Shown: positions 45,766-54,671, numbered from the stretch's first letter. The stretch: 54,671 nt of DNA from Roseburia hominis (GCF_021531695.1 NZ_JADYUI010000015.1:1-54671), one strand, 5' to 3'. Translations and numbers: made by a program. Notes: a model not told the origin generated them from the sequence alone.

Positions 45766-46080
45766 ATGGGTAAAGGTCGAAGAAGAAAAAGTAAGGAAAA
45801 TCGAATAGGAAAGATGTGTATTTCCGGAATTGTTTTCACATTTCTGATCGTCATGTCGATTCAGATTGTTAATTTATATAAAGAAGATCAGGCTTACCTT
45901 GCAAAGGAAAAAGAACTTTCCGCGCAGCTTGAGGAAGCGACAGAAGAACAGCAGCAACTTGCTGATTATGAGCAGTATACACAGTCTCAGGAATATATTG
46001 AGGAAGTTGCAAAAAGCAAGCTTGGTCTGGTATATAATAATGAAATCGTGTTTAAAGAACAGAATGAGGAAGACAACTGA
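45766..46080 (+). CDS. divIC: Septum formation protein DivIC/FtsB
   Basis: The 104-residue bitopic protein has a basic cytoplasmic N-terminus (RRRKSKENRIGK), one membrane helix (about residues 18-36) and an extracellular coiled coil (about 38-75). An FtsB-like end follows, with YIEEVAKSKLGLVYNNE. DivIC joins FtsL and DivIB in the divisome. It lies 15 bp after yabQ, as in Bacillus, and is followed immediately by a strong terminator. Confidence 0.92.
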   Translation: MGKGRRRKSKENRIGKMCISGIVFTFLIVMSIQIVNLYKEDQAYLAKEKELSAQLEEATEEQQQLADYEQYTQSQEYIEEVAKSKLGLVYNNEIVFKEQNEEDN

Positions 46081-46126
46081 CAGGAAGATGCCTGCGACAA
46101 ATACCGCAAGTATCTTCCTGTTTTTT
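46081..46126 (+). terminator. Rho-independent terminator of the yabPQ-divIC unit
   Basis: CAGGAAGAT (46081-46089) pairs perfectly with ATCTTCCTG (46112-46120), followed by six T residues. It starts on the base after the divIC stop. Confidence 0.9.
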
Positions 46127-46355
46127 GCGTGAGTAACGAGGAAAATGCGAGGAAAAGCACATTTTTTGCTTGCAGGAAAATGTGACTTTTACGAAGCATT
46201 TGAGGAGCACCGCGACAGCGACAGAACTTGTTCTGGAGCTCTCGTTTTATATAGGAAATTCTAACTTGTTAGAAGGAATGAGGCACATAGATTCGATTCG
46301 AATCCACATTTGAACGAAGAAAATGCCGAAAACTTTTTGAAAACGGGACAATCGT
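46127..46355. other. Intergenic region with stacked dyads before spoIIE
   Basis: No gene is visible. Hairpin CACATTTT/AAAATGTG (46158-46165/46177-46184) is enclosed by AAATGC/GCATTT (46143-46148/46196-46201). Then come three palindromes: CAGAACTTGTTCTG (46222-46235), TTCTAACTTGTTAGAA (46259-46274) and GATTCGAATC (46295-46304). The first two share the AACTTGTT centre and lie 38 bp apart. There is no tRNA gene here, unlike the Bacillus locus. Confidence 0.55.
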
Positions 46356-46388
46356 TTGACAAACATTTCACAACCATATTTTTATAAT
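46356..46388 (+). promoter_or_regulatory. Spo0A-type promoter of spoIIE
   Basis: Perfect TTGACA (46356-46361) and perfect TATAAT (46383-46388) are separated by 21 bp, too far for ordinary sigma-A recognition. This is the arrangement known for the Spo0A~P-activated spoIIE promoter of Bacillus subtilis. TTTGACAAA (46355-46363) overlaps the -35 and is one mismatch from an inverted 0A box (TTTGTCGAA). Confidence 0.75.
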
Positions 46389-46447
46389 AGCCTTTGCCGC
46401 TTGAAAAAGTGGTTTCAAAAATCAAAAACGGGAGGGTTATTTTAGAG

Positions 46448-48289
46448 ATGAAAAGAATAAAGGTAAAACAGGTGATTACCTATTTGGTGGGGATGTTTTT
46501 GTGTAAGGTATCATTTGCAGGGTGTTATCCTTTTATACCGGCATATTTTGCAGCAGTTTATTTACAAGAGAATAACAGAGTGGCTTTTACATTTTTTGTT
46601 TATCTTGGGATGCTATTGTTTCTGCCCCTTACCCAGACAGCAAAGTATGCCATGGCGGTGCTATGCACGCTTACGGTGATCCGTCTGGCAGAATGGGTAG
46701 ACAAAAGTTGCAAAGCATGGGTGGCGGCTGCAGCTGCCGGAATAGCGACAGGCATGCTTTCGGCATTTGGCGGGGTGCTAAACTGGACAAATCAGATTTC
46801 TCCGATTACAGGATTGTTTGAAGGCTTGTTCATTTTTGGACTGTCAATGATTGCAAATCATTTTTTTTGTTTGTTTTTTCTGGAAAAGGAAAAGGGAGAA
46901 AACAGGAAAAACAAAGAATTACAAAAGGAGGAACAACTTAAAAATTATGCAGATTCTTTTCTCAACCTGTCAAAAGTGTTTTCGGGAATTAATAAGGAAA
47001 GCAGAGATTTGTTTGCAGAAGAAGACGGAAAGATGAGAGAAGAAGTGGTTGCTAAAATTTGCATTTCCTGTAATCAATGTGCACTTTGCTGGGAAAGAGA
47101 AAGCAGTCCGATGCAGCAGCACTTATCAGCACTTTTAGCAGCAATCCGGCAATGGGGAATGCCAAAGCAGGAACAGGAACAGAATATGAAAGAGTTCTGT
47201 CCTTATACGGATGAAATTATAAAAGAAGCAGTACGGGTATTTGAAAAAATAAAGCTGAATGCAGCATGGTATCAAAGACTGAAAGAGAATAGGGAAGTCA
47301 TTGCGGAACAGTTGGATGCGATGGCATATATCATGGAAGACTGTGCCACACCGCCCAGAGATATCAGTAAAGAAAACACGAGATTATTATCAAAAATTAA
47401 GTTTCAGGCAAGAGAACATGGGATTATTGTTTATGATGCAGTTTTATATGAAAAGAAAGATGGGCATAAGCAATTGGTGGTAGAGGCGTCAGTGAAAAAA
47501 GACGGCTGTATTCCGGTAAAAGAATTAATAAAGGTGATTAGTGCAGCAGCAGGTCAGAGTGTCCGGGTGCATAAAGATGAAAAAGCTTTAATTGGAAAGG
47601 AGAAAATGCGTCTGGTGTTTGAAGAAGATACCAGATATTATGTTATGCATGGCATGGCACGGCTGGTCAAAGAAGGAGCATCGGTTTCCGGAGATAATTT
47701 TTCTTTTCAGGATTTAGAAAAAGGGGAATTTGTCATGAGCCTTTCGGACGGGATGGGTTCCGGAACCAGAGCATGCAAAGAAAGCGAAATGGTCATTGAA
47801 TTGATGGAGAAATTTTTGGAAGCCGGTTTTTCGAAGGAAACAGCAATCCGTATGATGAATTCGGCTATGGTATTACGAGGGGAGGATGACTTGTTTTCGA
47901 CCATAGACATCAGTGCGATTGATTTGTACGACGGAAATTGTACTTTTTACAAAATTGGTGCTTCTGCTACTTTTATCAAACGGGAAGATAGTGTAGAATG
48001 TCTCATATCGGAGAATCTTCCGGTCGGTGTTTATCATAAAGTCGAAATTGATAAGACAAAAAGAACGCTTTGCGATGGAGATTTTATTATTATGGTTTCG
48101 GATGGTGTACTTGAGTATCTGCATGTTCCGAATCCGGAAGAAACAATGAAAGGGCTGATTGCAGATTTAAAGACCAGTCATCCGGGTAACATGGCAAAGC
48201 AGATTTTAGAGCGGGTCATGCTTTATACTGCGGGAAGAGTACAGGATGATATGACGGTTATGGTAGCTGCAATATGGGAGAAAGAATAA
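46448..48289 (+). CDS. spoIIE: Stage II sporulation protein E (SpoIIE phosphatase)
   Basis: SpoIIE dephosphorylates SpoIIAA to free sigma-F in the forespore and also touches the divisome. The 613-residue protein has an N-terminal membrane part with about five helices (residues 8-155), a regulatory middle with a small Cys cluster (CISCNQCALC, about 205), and a PP2C domain (about 410-610). The PP2C domain carries the metal motifs SLSDGMGSG, DLFSTIDIS, VSDGVLEY and QDDMTVMVA. Bacillus SpoIIE has about 827 residues and ten helices, so this version has a shorter membrane part. A TTG at 46394 lies about 5 bp past the -10 and cannot be the start; the ATG at 46448 follows GGGAGGG. Confidence 0.93.
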   Translation: MKRIKVKQVITYLVGMFLCKVSFAGCYPFIPAYFAAVYLQENNRVAFTFFVYLGMLLFLPLTQTAKYAMAVLCTLTVIRLAEWVDKSCKAWVAAAAAGIATGMLSAFGGVLNWTNQISPITGLFEGLFIFGLSMIANHFFCLFFLEKEKGENRKNKELQKEEQLKNYADSFLNLSKVFSGINKESRDLFAEEDGKMREEVVAKICISCNQCALCWERESSPMQQHLSALLAAIRQWGMPKQEQEQNMKEFCPYTDEIIKEAVRVFEKIKLNAAWYQRLKENREVIAEQLDAMAYIMEDCATPPRDISKENTRLLSKIKFQAREHGIIVYDAVLYEKKDGHKQLVVEASVKKDGCIPVKELIKVISAAAGQSVRVHKDEKALIGKEKMRLVFEEDTRYYVMHGMARLVKEGASVSGDNFSFQDLEKGEFVMSLSDGMGSGTRACKESEMVIELMEKFLEAGFSKETAIRMMNSAMVLRGEDDLFSTIDISAIDLYDGNCTFYKIGASATFIKREDSVECLISENLPVGVYHKVEIDKTKRTLCDGDFIIMVSDGVLEYLHVPNPEETMKGLIADLKTSHPGNMAKQILERVMLYTAGRVQDDMTVMVAAIWEKE

Positions 48290-48292
48290 GCA

Positions 48293-49669
48293 ATGATAAT
48301 ACAAAAGACGTTAGCTTTTATCGAAGAAAATCATATGCTGGAAGAATGTGAAACAGTCATTCTTGGTGTTTCGGGCGGAGCAGATTCTGTCTGTCTGTTA
48401 CTTGTGATGGAAGAAATCTGTAAGCAAAAAAATATTGCGATAAAAGTTGTACACATAGAACATGGTATTCGTGGAAAAGAGAGCATAAATGATGCAGAGT
48501 TTGTGGAAAAGCTCTGTAAAGAAAAAGAGATTCCGTTTTTCTTATATTCCTATGATGTCCCGAATGTGGCAAAAGAGAGTGGAGAATCGCTGGAAGAAGC
48601 GGGAAGACGCCTTCGTTATGAAGCATTTGAAAAAACGGCTGCACAGTTTCCTAAGGCCAAAATTGCAGTGGCACATAATGAAAATGATGATGCAGAGACG
48701 GTTTTATTTCATATGGCAAGGGGAACGGGACTTTTAGGACTTACAGGAATTGCACCGGTGCGCGGTAACATTATAAGACCATTACTTGCGGTAAGCAGAA
48801 CGGAAATCGAGGCTTATTTAAAGGCAAAGGGGCAGAATTATTGTACGGACAGCACGAATGAACTTACCATTTATGCAAGAAATAAGATTCGTCATGAGGT
48901 ACTTCCGGCGTTGGAACGGGTGAATGAGAAGGCGGTTTCTCATATTGCAAAAACATCGTATCTGTTATCGGAAGTAGCAGATTATATCAAAGAAGAAACA
49001 AAAAAAATCTGTGCAGAGTGTGCAGAAGAATATAAGATGAGGGATGCCTTTTTGGTGAAAAAACAGGAATTATATCACTATCCTGTGTTTTTGCGAAAAG
49101 AGGTACTTTATACCTTGTATACAAAATTAGCGGGAAGTTGCAAGAATATAGGTGATGAGCATATTATGCAGCTGCTGGAATTGTTTGACAGGCAAACAGG
49201 AAAGCAGATAAATTTGCCATATCATTGTCGGGCATTTCGGGTATATGAGGGAATTTGGATTCAAAAAGACGGGGAAAAAGAGGATGACAGTGAGAAAAAA
49301 AATCAAATAAAATCTCTGACATCAGCTTTCACATTTCGTATTATCGATAGAAATTCACAAAATCTTGAAATTCCCAAAAATAAGTATACGAAATGGTTTG
49401 ATTATGATAAAATAAATGTTAAACTGCAAATTCGTTTCAGGCAGGAAGGGGATTATTTTCTTCTGGATGACAGCGGAAGAAAAAAGAAACTTAAAGACTA
49501 TTTTATCAATGAAAAAATTCCGCGGGAAGATAGAGAGAAGATCCCTTTGCTTGTGGATGGAAAGCATGTTTTATGGATTGTAGGTTATCGAATCAGTGCT
49601 TATTATAAAGTGACAGGAAATACCGCAAGAATATTGGAAGTACATTATAACGGAGGAAACAAACAATGA
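48293..49669 (+). CDS. tilS: tRNA(Ile)-lysidine synthetase
   Basis: TilS attaches lysine to C34 of the AUA-decoding tRNA-Ile so that it reads AUA and not AUG. The 458-residue enzyme has the PP-loop SGGADS (residues 27-32), VVHIEHGIRGKES and NENDDAETVLFH. A TilS-type C-terminal domain follows, with GDYFLLDDSGRKKKLKDYFI and the ending VDGKHVLWIVGYRIS. It starts 4 bp after spoIIE and overlaps hpt by four bases. Confidence 0.95.
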   Translation: MIIQKTLAFIEENHMLEECETVILGVSGGADSVCLLLVMEEICKQKNIAIKVVHIEHGIRGKESINDAEFVEKLCKEKEIPFFLYSYDVPNVAKESGESLEEAGRRLRYEAFEKTAAQFPKAKIAVAHNENDDAETVLFHMARGTGLLGLTGIAPVRGNIIRPLLAVSRTEIEAYLKAKGQNYCTDSTNELTIYARNKIRHEVLPALERVNEKAVSHIAKTSYLLSEVADYIKEETKKICAECAEEYKMRDAFLVKKQELYHYPVFLRKEVLYTLYTKLAGSCKNIGDEHIMQLLELFDRQTGKQINLPYHCRAFRVYEGIWIQKDGEKEDDSEKKNQIKSLTSAFTFRIIDRNSQNLEIPKNKYTKWFDYDKINVKLQIRFRQEGDYFLLDDSGRKKKLKDYFINEKIPREDREKIPLLVDGKHVLWIVGYRISAYYKVTGNTARILEVHYNGGNKQ

Positions 49670-50190
49670 GTGAGACAGTGCGTGTTATGCTGGAAGAAGA
49701 CGTGGTAAACAAAAGAATCGCAGAACTTGCAAAGGCGTTGAGTGAAGAATTTGAAGGGGAACAGTTACATTTAATCTGTATTTTGAAGGGCTCCATTTTC
49801 TTTACCTGTGAGTTGGCAAAACGGATTACCGTTCCTGTGACAATGGATTTTATGAGCGTTTCAAGCTACGGCTCCGGTACAACATCAAGTGGAAATGTAA
49901 TCATAAAAAAGGATCTGGATGAGGACATTGAAGGTAAAAATGTTGTAGTGATTGAAGATATTATTGATACCGGAAGAACATTGGCAAGTCTTCTTAAATT
50001 ATTGGAGAAGAGAAATCCCAAAAAATTAAAGCTTTGTACACTTTTGGATAAGCCGGATCGCAGAATTGCAGATGTAAGTGTGGACTATACCGGTTTTGTA
50101 ATACCGGATGAATTTGTTGTCGGATATGGTTTGGATTATGATCAAAGATACAGAAATCTTCCATATATCGGTATTTTGGAATTGAGCTAA
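49666..50190 (+). CDS. hpt: Hypoxanthine phosphoribosyltransferase
   Basis: The enzyme salvages hypoxanthine and guanine to IMP and GMP using PRPP. The 174-residue type I phosphoribosyltransferase has CILKGSIFFTCELAKRI, the flexible-loop SYGSGTTSSG and the PRPP motif VVVIEDIIDTGRT (about residues 97-109). It overlaps tilS (ATGA) and is followed by ftsH after 20 bp, the same arrangement as in Bacillus. Confidence 0.96.
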   Translation: MSETVRVMLEEDVVNKRIAELAKALSEEFEGEQLHLICILKGSIFFTCELAKRITVPVTMDFMSVSSYGSGTTSSGNVIIKKDLDEDIEGKNVVVIEDIIDTGRTLASLLKLLEKRNPKKLKLCTLLDKPDRRIADVSVDYTGFVIPDEFVVGYGLDYDQRYRNLPYIGILELS

Positions 50191-50210
50191 AACAAAGAGG
50201 AGGGTTTCGG

Positions 50211-52049
50211 GTGAAAAAGAATTTTAGAGGATTTGGCTTTTATGTCATTTTAATTTTAATTGTAATTGGGGTCTGGTATATGTTAGATTCCAATCAGAGT
50301 GCTGCTAACACTTATTCAGCACTACAGTTTGAAGAAGATTTGGAAGAAGGCAATATTGCAGCAGTCAAAATCAATCAGAACAGAGAAGTGCCTACCGGTA
50401 TTCTGGAGATTGTTTTAAAAGACAGTACGACACGGGAGTTGTTTGTTTCTGATGTGAATGATACACAAAAGATGTTAGATGAGTACCATCAGGATTATCA
50501 GGTAAGAGATGTTCCAGCAGAGAGCTGGCTTATGAATTTATTGCCGCTGCTTCTGGTATTTGGCGCAATGTTTATTCTTTTTATGATACTCATGAACAAT
50601 CAGGCGGCGGCAAATGGCGGTGGCTCTAAGATGATGAATTTTGGCAAGAGTCATGCCAAGATGACTACAGACATGGAAAAGAAAGTGACGTTTGATAATG
50701 TTGCCGGATTAAAAGAAGAAAAGGAAGAATTAGAAGAAATTGTAGATTTTCTGAAAGAACCGGGAAAATATACGAAACTTGGTGCAAGAATTCCCAAAGG
50801 TGTTCTTTTGGTAGGACCTCCGGGAACCGGTAAGACATTGCTTGCCAAAGCAATTGCGGGAGAAGCAGGTGTACCGTTTTTTAGCATTTCCGGTTCTGAT
50901 TTTGTGGAAATGTTTGTCGGGGTCGGTGCTTCCCGTGTGCGTGACCTTTTTGAGGATGCGAAGAAAAACTCACCTTGTATCGTATTTATTGACGAAATAG
51001 ATGCTGTTGCAAGACGCAGGGGAACCGGTATGGGCGGTGGCCATGATGAAAGAGAACAGACATTAAATCAGCTTTTGGTCGAGATGGATGGATTTGGTGT
51101 CAATGAAGGTATCATTGTTATGGCAGCGACCAACCGTGTTGACATTCTGGATCCTGCGATTATGCGTCCGGGACGTTTTGACAGAAAAGTTCATGTAGGG
51201 CGTCCGGATGTCGGTGGAAGAGAAGAAATTTTACAGGTTCATGTTAAGAACAAGCCAATTGGTGATGATGTGGATTTAAAACAGATTGCCCAGACAACAG
51301 CCGGATTTACCGGGGCAGATTTGGAAAATCTGATGAACGAGGCTGCAATTGTGGCGGCAAAAGACAATCGCAGTTATATTACGCAAAATGACATTAAACG
51401 TTCTTTTGTAAAAGTTGGAATCGGAGCAGAAAAGAAAAGCCGTATTATCAGCGAGAAAGAAAAGAAGATTACAGCATACCATGAATCGGGGCATGCGATT
51501 TTATTCCATGTGCTTCCGGATGTGGGACCGGTATATTCGGTGTCTATTATTCCGACTGGACCTGGTGCTGCCGGATATACCATGCCATTGCCGGAAAAAG
51601 ATGAGATGTTTCGGACAAAGGGCGGTATGTTACAGGAAATCATGGTGGATTTAGGCGGACGTATCGCAGAAGAGATGATTTTTGATGATGTCACGACCGG
51701 AGCTTCACAGGATATCAAGCAGGCTACGGAAATGGCAAAGGCGATGGTTACAAAGTATGGTATGTCCGAAAATGTTGGTCTTATCAATTATGATAATGAT
51801 GATGATGAAGTATTTATTGGTCGTGATCTTGCGCATGCCAGAGGGTATGGTGAAATGGTGGCATCACGTATTGATGAAGAAGTCAAACGTATTATCGATG
51901 ATTGTTATGCAAAAGCAAAAGCATTGATTGAGGAGCATATAGATGTATTGCATAAGTCGGCTGCCCTGCTTTTGGAAAAAGAAAAGATTAGCCGGGAAGA
52001 GTTTGAAGCACTTTTCCAAAATGATGTAACAGAAAACAAAGCAGATTAA
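50211..52049 (+). CDS. ftsH: ATP-dependent membrane zinc protease FtsH
   Basis: FtsH degrades membrane and short-lived cytoplasmic proteins. The 612-residue protein has two N-terminal membrane helices (about residues 5-24 and 105-125), an AAA domain with Walker [14 protein letters not shown] (about 204) and [13 protein letters not shown], and the arginine-finger [15 protein letters not shown]. The peptidase domain has zinc site HESGH (424-428; the usual sequence is HEAGH) and third ligand in [11 protein letters not shown]. It uses GTG, with GAGGAGGG upstream. The end is acidic and short. Confidence 0.97.
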   Translation: MKKNFRGFGFYVILILIVIGVWYMLDSNQSAANTYSALQFEEDLEEGNIAAVKINQNREVPTGILEIVLKDSTTRELFVSDVNDTQKMLDEYHQDYQVRDVPAESWLMNLLPLLLVFGAMFILFMILMNNQAAANGGGSKMMNFGKSHAKMTTDMEKKVTFDNVAGLKEEKEELEEIVDFLKEPGKYTKLGARIPKGVLLVGPPGTGKTLLAKAIAGEAGVPFFSISGSDFVEMFVGVGASRVRDLFEDAKKNSPCIVFIDEIDAVARRRGTGMGGGHDEREQTLNQLLVEMDGFGVNEGIIVMAATNRVDILDPAIMRPGRFDRKVHVGRPDVGGREEILQVHVKNKPIGDDVDLKQIAQTTAGFTGADLENLMNEAAIVAAKDNRSYITQNDIKRSFVKVGIGAEKKSRIISEKEKKITAYHESGHAILFHVLPDVGPVYSVSIIPTGPGAAGYTMPLPEKDEMFRTKGGMLQEIMVDLGGRIAEEMIFDDVTTGASQDIKQATEMAKAMVTKYGMSENVGLINYDNDDDEVFIGRDLAHARGYGEMVASRIDEEVKRIIDDCYAKAKALIEEHIDVLHKSAALLLEKEKISREEFEALFQNDVTENKAD

Positions 52050-52300
52050 AAATGCTTAAAATTAACTAAAAAAGACGATTTACAAGAAAAATGGAAAATA
52101 GTACCATAAATTGTAAAAAACGTGAAGAGGATTTTGAAACGTTTGAAAAATGCATTGTGCAAAAACGACAAAAAAGGCCAAAAAAATTTTTTGAGTTTAT
52201 GCACACTTATGCTGACGAAGATGCTATTATCATAACTGTAAAAACCCCCCAATACATTATAGAGTTTTTGCTACACCCCATAGTAAAAATACCTTCTCCT
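52050..52300. other. AT-rich gap downstream of ftsH
   Basis: No convincing gene is seen. A weak reading frame at 52091-52360 runs through the terminator and lacks a ribosome binding site. One hairpin (TTTTTGCTA/TAGTAAAAA, about 52265-52289) and a run of six C residues (near 52243) are the only visible structures before the terminator. Confidence 0.5.
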
Positions 52301-52336
52301 AAAAGAGGCAGCCGATCGACAAGCTGCCTCTTTTAC
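52301..52336. terminator. Rho-independent terminator downstream of ftsH
   Basis: AAAAGAGGCAGC pairs perfectly with GCTGCCTCTTTT, with an A-run on one side and a T-run on the other, so it can work in both directions. Confidence 0.85.
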
Positions 52337-52462
52337 TGTCTAAAAATAAAAAACGAGTAAAAAGAAAGAAAAAAGAAAGTAAACAAAAATCTCTTTTTAA
52401 GTAAAAATAAATCAAAAGAATAAAGTAAAAGACAAAGTGTGTTTTTGCTAAAAGTAATAAAG

Positions 52463-52491
52463 TTGTAATTTATAAAATTTATGTATAGAAT
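52463..52491 (+). promoter_or_regulatory. Promoter of the GH13 gene
   Basis: TTGTAA (52463-52468) and TAGAAT (52486-52491) are 17 bp apart, about 70 bp before the ATG. The stretch 52337-52462 is A-rich without other structure. Confidence 0.55.
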
Positions 52492-52561
52492 AGATTTGAG
52501 CGAAAAAATTGCATTAGTAGGTAAAAGTTGTGCAAAGAAAGAGAAATGGCGGGTATAGAAT

Positions 52562-54658
52562 ATGAAATATCAATCAGTGTATGAATTGAACAAAACACAA
52601 CAGTATATGATGCAGATGCGTCCGGTACTTCATAAAAAGGCGTTATTTAGTGATGGGACGAAAGACTATCGTATTCCTGCAGAGCCAAAGGAAAATGAGA
52701 GCGTGGAGATTCGTTTTCGAACTGCAAAGGATAACGTGGATACGGTAATTCTCTGGGCAGATGAGACAGAATATGCTATGGAAAAAATCGAAACGGAAGG
52801 CGAGTATGATTATTATGCTGTAAAAGTGCAGCTTACAGATCAGGAGTTTCGTTATTACTTTGAGATTGTAACAGGTATGCTCCATTGCTATTTTGACCGG
52901 TTTGGTATAAACAGGGGAGATACGAGACATGAATTTTGCATTATCCCGGGTTTTACAACACCGGATTGGGCAAAAGGTGCAGTTATGTATCAGATTATGG
53001 TGGATCGCTTTTATAATGGAGATCCGACCAATGATGTGCTGGATAATGAATATTTCTATATCCGTATGCCGAGTAAAAAAGTAGAAACATGGGAGAAATG
53101 CCCGGAAAATTTCAGTGTAGATGAATTTTACGGAGGAGATTTAGAAGGGGTAATACAAAAGCTGGATTATTTAAAAGAGCTTGGAATAGAAGTGATATAT
53201 TTTAATCCATTGTTTGTTTCACCATCGAATCATAAATATGATATCCAGGATTATGATTATATTGATCCGCATTTTGGAAAAATTGTAGTTGATGAAGGAG
53301 AAGTGCTTCCGGACGGATGCCGGGATAATCGTAAAGCAACCAAATATATCTCCCGCGTGACAGATAAAAGAAATTTAGAGGCAAGTAATGAGCTGTTCTG
53401 TAAAATGGTGGAGGAAGCGCATAAACGAGGAATCAGGGTAATTCTCGATGGTGTTTTCAACCATTGCGGTTCTTTTAATAAATGGATGGATAGAGAACAT
53501 CTTTATGTGGACAGGGAAGTTTATGAACCTGGGGCATTTTTAGAGGAAGATAGCCCGTATCGGGATTACTTTGATTTTAAACAGACGGATTGCTGGCCAA
53601 ATAATACAACTTATGAAGGCTGGTGGGGATATGACACACTTCCTAAGTTGAACTATGAGGGCTCGTCTAAGTTAAAAAATTATATTTTGCAGGTGGCAAA
53701 AAAATGGGTTTCACCGCCTTATAATGCAGATGGCTGGCGTCTGGATGTGGCGGCGGATCTTGGGCATAGTGAGGAGAGCAATCATGAGTTTTGGCGTGAT
53801 TTCCGTAAGGCGGTCAAGGAAGCAAATCCGAATGCTATTGTTCTGGCAGAGCATTATGGAAATGCGACTGAATGGTTAAAAGGTGATCAGTGGGATACAG
53901 TCATGAATTATGATGCCTTCATGGAGCCGTTTACATGGTTTCTCACCGGTATGGAAAAACACAGTGATGAATATAGAGAAGACTTGGAAAGTAATCTTGC
54001 ATTGTTTGAAAGTACGGTACAAAGAACAATGAGTACAATGATGACTTCTTCTTTGTTCTGCGCTATGAATGAACTTTCGAATCATGATCATTCCAGATTT
54101 CTTACCAGAACGAATCATAAGGTAGGACGGGCGGAAAATCTTGGCACGGAAGCAGCGGAGCAGGGGGTAAACCGTGGTGTATTTCGAGAAGCGGTTGTAA
54201 TACAGATGACGTGGCCCGGTGCACCAACGATTTATTATGGCGATGAAGCAGGATTATGTGGCTTTACGGATCCGGATAATCGACGTACTTATCCGTGGGG
54301 AAATGAAGACAAGAGCATGATTGAGTTTCACCGTGATATGATAGCAATTCATAAGCGTTACGAAGCGTTTCGAACCGGTTCTATCAAGCTTCTCAATGGT
54401 GGGGGCAATATTTTGTGCTATGCGCGATTTAACCGCGAAGAGCAGTTTGTGATAGCGGTCAATAATGATGAACTGGCACGTTATCTGAAGCTTTCCGTAT
54501 GGGGAGCGGGGATGCCGCATGAGTGCGAATTAGAGCAGATTATGTTTACGAATGAAGGAGGATATTCCATTATGCCGGTCACATATCGGGTGAAAAATGG
54601 ATATTTGGATTTGACAATGCAGAAACGTTCTGCAATCATTTTGCGTAGAAAGCATTAG
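52562..54658 (+). CDS. Cytoplasmic GH13 neopullulanase/alpha-glucanase
   Basis: The 698-residue protein has an N-terminal beta-sandwich like CBM34 (about residues 1-135), a GH13 barrel and a C-terminal beta domain. Conserved GH13 regions are present: ILDGVFNHCG, GWRLDVAAD (nucleophile Asp395), VLAEHYGN (acid/base Glu430) and ELSNHDHSRF (Asp509). The architecture fits the maltogenic amylase/neopullulanase group, which cleaves maltodextrins and pullulan or cyclodextrins. There is no signal peptide, so it acts on imported oligosaccharides. The ribosome binding site is weak (GGCGGG about 12 bp upstream). Exact substrate preference is not readable. Confidence 0.9.
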   Translation: MKYQSVYELNKTQQYMMQMRPVLHKKALFSDGTKDYRIPAEPKENESVEIRFRTAKDNVDTVILWADETEYAMEKIETEGEYDYYAVKVQLTDQEFRYYFEIVTGMLHCYFDRFGINRGDTRHEFCIIPGFTTPDWAKGAVMYQIMVDRFYNGDPTNDVLDNEYFYIRMPSKKVETWEKCPENFSVDEFYGGDLEGVIQKLDYLKELGIEVIYFNPLFVSPSNHKYDIQDYDYIDPHFGKIVVDEGEVLPDGCRDNRKATKYISRVTDKRNLEASNELFCKMVEEAHKRGIRVILDGVFNHCGSFNKWMDREHLYVDREVYEPGAFLEEDSPYRDYFDFKQTDCWPNNTTYEGWWGYDTLPKLNYEGSSKLKNYILQVAKKWVSPPYNADGWRLDVAADLGHSEESNHEFWRDFRKAVKEANPNAIVLAEHYGNATEWLKGDQWDTVMNYDAFMEPFTWFLTGMEKHSDEYREDLESNLALFESTVQRTMSTMMTSSLFCAMNELSNHDHSRFLTRTNHKVGRAENLGTEAAEQGVNRGVFREAVVIQMTWPGAPTIYYGDEAGLCGFTDPDNRRTYPWGNEDKSMIEFHRDMIAIHKRYEAFRTGSIKLLNGGGNILCYARFNREEQFVIAVNNDELARYLKLSVWGAGMPHECELEQIMFTNEGGYSIMPVTYRVKNGYLDLTMQKRSAIILRRKH

Positions 54659-54671
54659 AATTTTTGAAATT

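Noticed and set aside
46081-46447. tRNA genes between divIC and spoIIE, as in Bacillus
   Set aside because: No cloverleaf or GTTCGANNC-type T-loop with matching arms was found.
46394-46447. Upstream TTG start for spoIIE
   Set aside because: It lies about 5 bp beyond the -10, so the codon would fall at or before the transcription start.
52091-52360. Possible 89-residue protein between ftsH and the GH13 gene
   Set aside because: It has no ribosome binding site, a biased Lys/Phe composition, and runs through a strong terminator hairpin.

Overview
The window looks like a chromosomal segment of a low-GC, endospore-type Firmicute of the family Lachnospiraceae (class Clostridia). Four things point there. 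There is a complete yabP-yabQ-divIC-spoIIE-tilS-hpt-ftsH block. A butyryl-CoA:acetate CoA-transferase marks an anaerobic butyrate producer. The prolyl-tRNA synthetase is of the short archaeal/eukaryotic type. Several small protein families common in this group (TM2 zinc-ribbon, DUF6472-like and DUF6106-like) are present. The genus cannot be fixed from the sequence alone. I see no rRNA, tRNA, CRISPR array, prophage or transposase gene. Almost everything is ordinary core genome, so the unusual material lies in intergenic repeats, small proteins and degenerate enzymes.

Layout. 0-7 kb: mfd (transcription-coupled repair), a foldase-like lipoprotein, a shikimate-kinase-like protein and murA. 7-13.2 kb: an HD-GYP c-di-GMP phosphodiesterase gene on the minus strand, a SAM-I riboswitch with metK, a histidine kinase/response regulator pair and a membrane-anchored alpha/beta hydrolase. 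13.4-19.1 kb: a TM2/zinc-ribbon protein, an RluA-type pseudouridine synthase, an AI-2E/YtvI-type permease, the butyrate CoA-transferase, a small membrane protein and a CgeB-type glycosyltransferase. 19.1-24.7 kb: a composite palindromic repeat, two small cysteine-rich proteins, sbcD-sbcC and murI. 24.7-29.3 kb (minus strand): mutS2, then a second response regulator/kinase pair. 29.4-35.1 kb: a catalytically dead HtrA-like protein, yhaM, rlmCD and a DUF2142 membrane protein, closed by a second copy of the palindromic repeat. 35.3-44.2 kb: proS, a very large GGDEF protein, cca, a CotS-like kinase-fold protein and a PEGA lipoprotein. 44.3-52.0 kb: HU, rqcP, yabP, yabQ, divIC, then spoIIE on its own Spo0A-type promoter, tilS, hpt and ftsH. 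52.6 kb to the end: a cytoplasmic GH13 glycosidase.

How the parts fit. The 44-52 kb block ties sporulation (cortex genes yabPQ, the sigma-F-activating phosphatase SpoIIE) to cell division (DivIC) and housekeeping (TilS, Hpt, FtsH), in the order known from Bacillus. Two ribosome-associated quality-control factors, MutS2 and RqcP, both occur in the window but are not adjacent. Cyclic-di-GMP turnover is represented by one likely synthase (GGDEF) and one likely phosphodiesterase (HD-GYP).

The best candidates for something undescribed are: (1) a two-copy family of nested-palindrome elements, 107 bp and 193 bp, the longer carrying an extra hairpin module; (2) an 83-residue protein made of two repeats, each with four cysteines exactly eight residues apart, beside another four-cysteine mini-protein and upstream of sbcDC; (3) a membrane-anchored HtrA/PDZ protein that has lost its catalytic residues; (4) a shikimate-kinase-like protein lacking the substrate-binding arginine; and (5) mutually exclusive hairpins, one terminator-like, just upstream of a histidine kinase.
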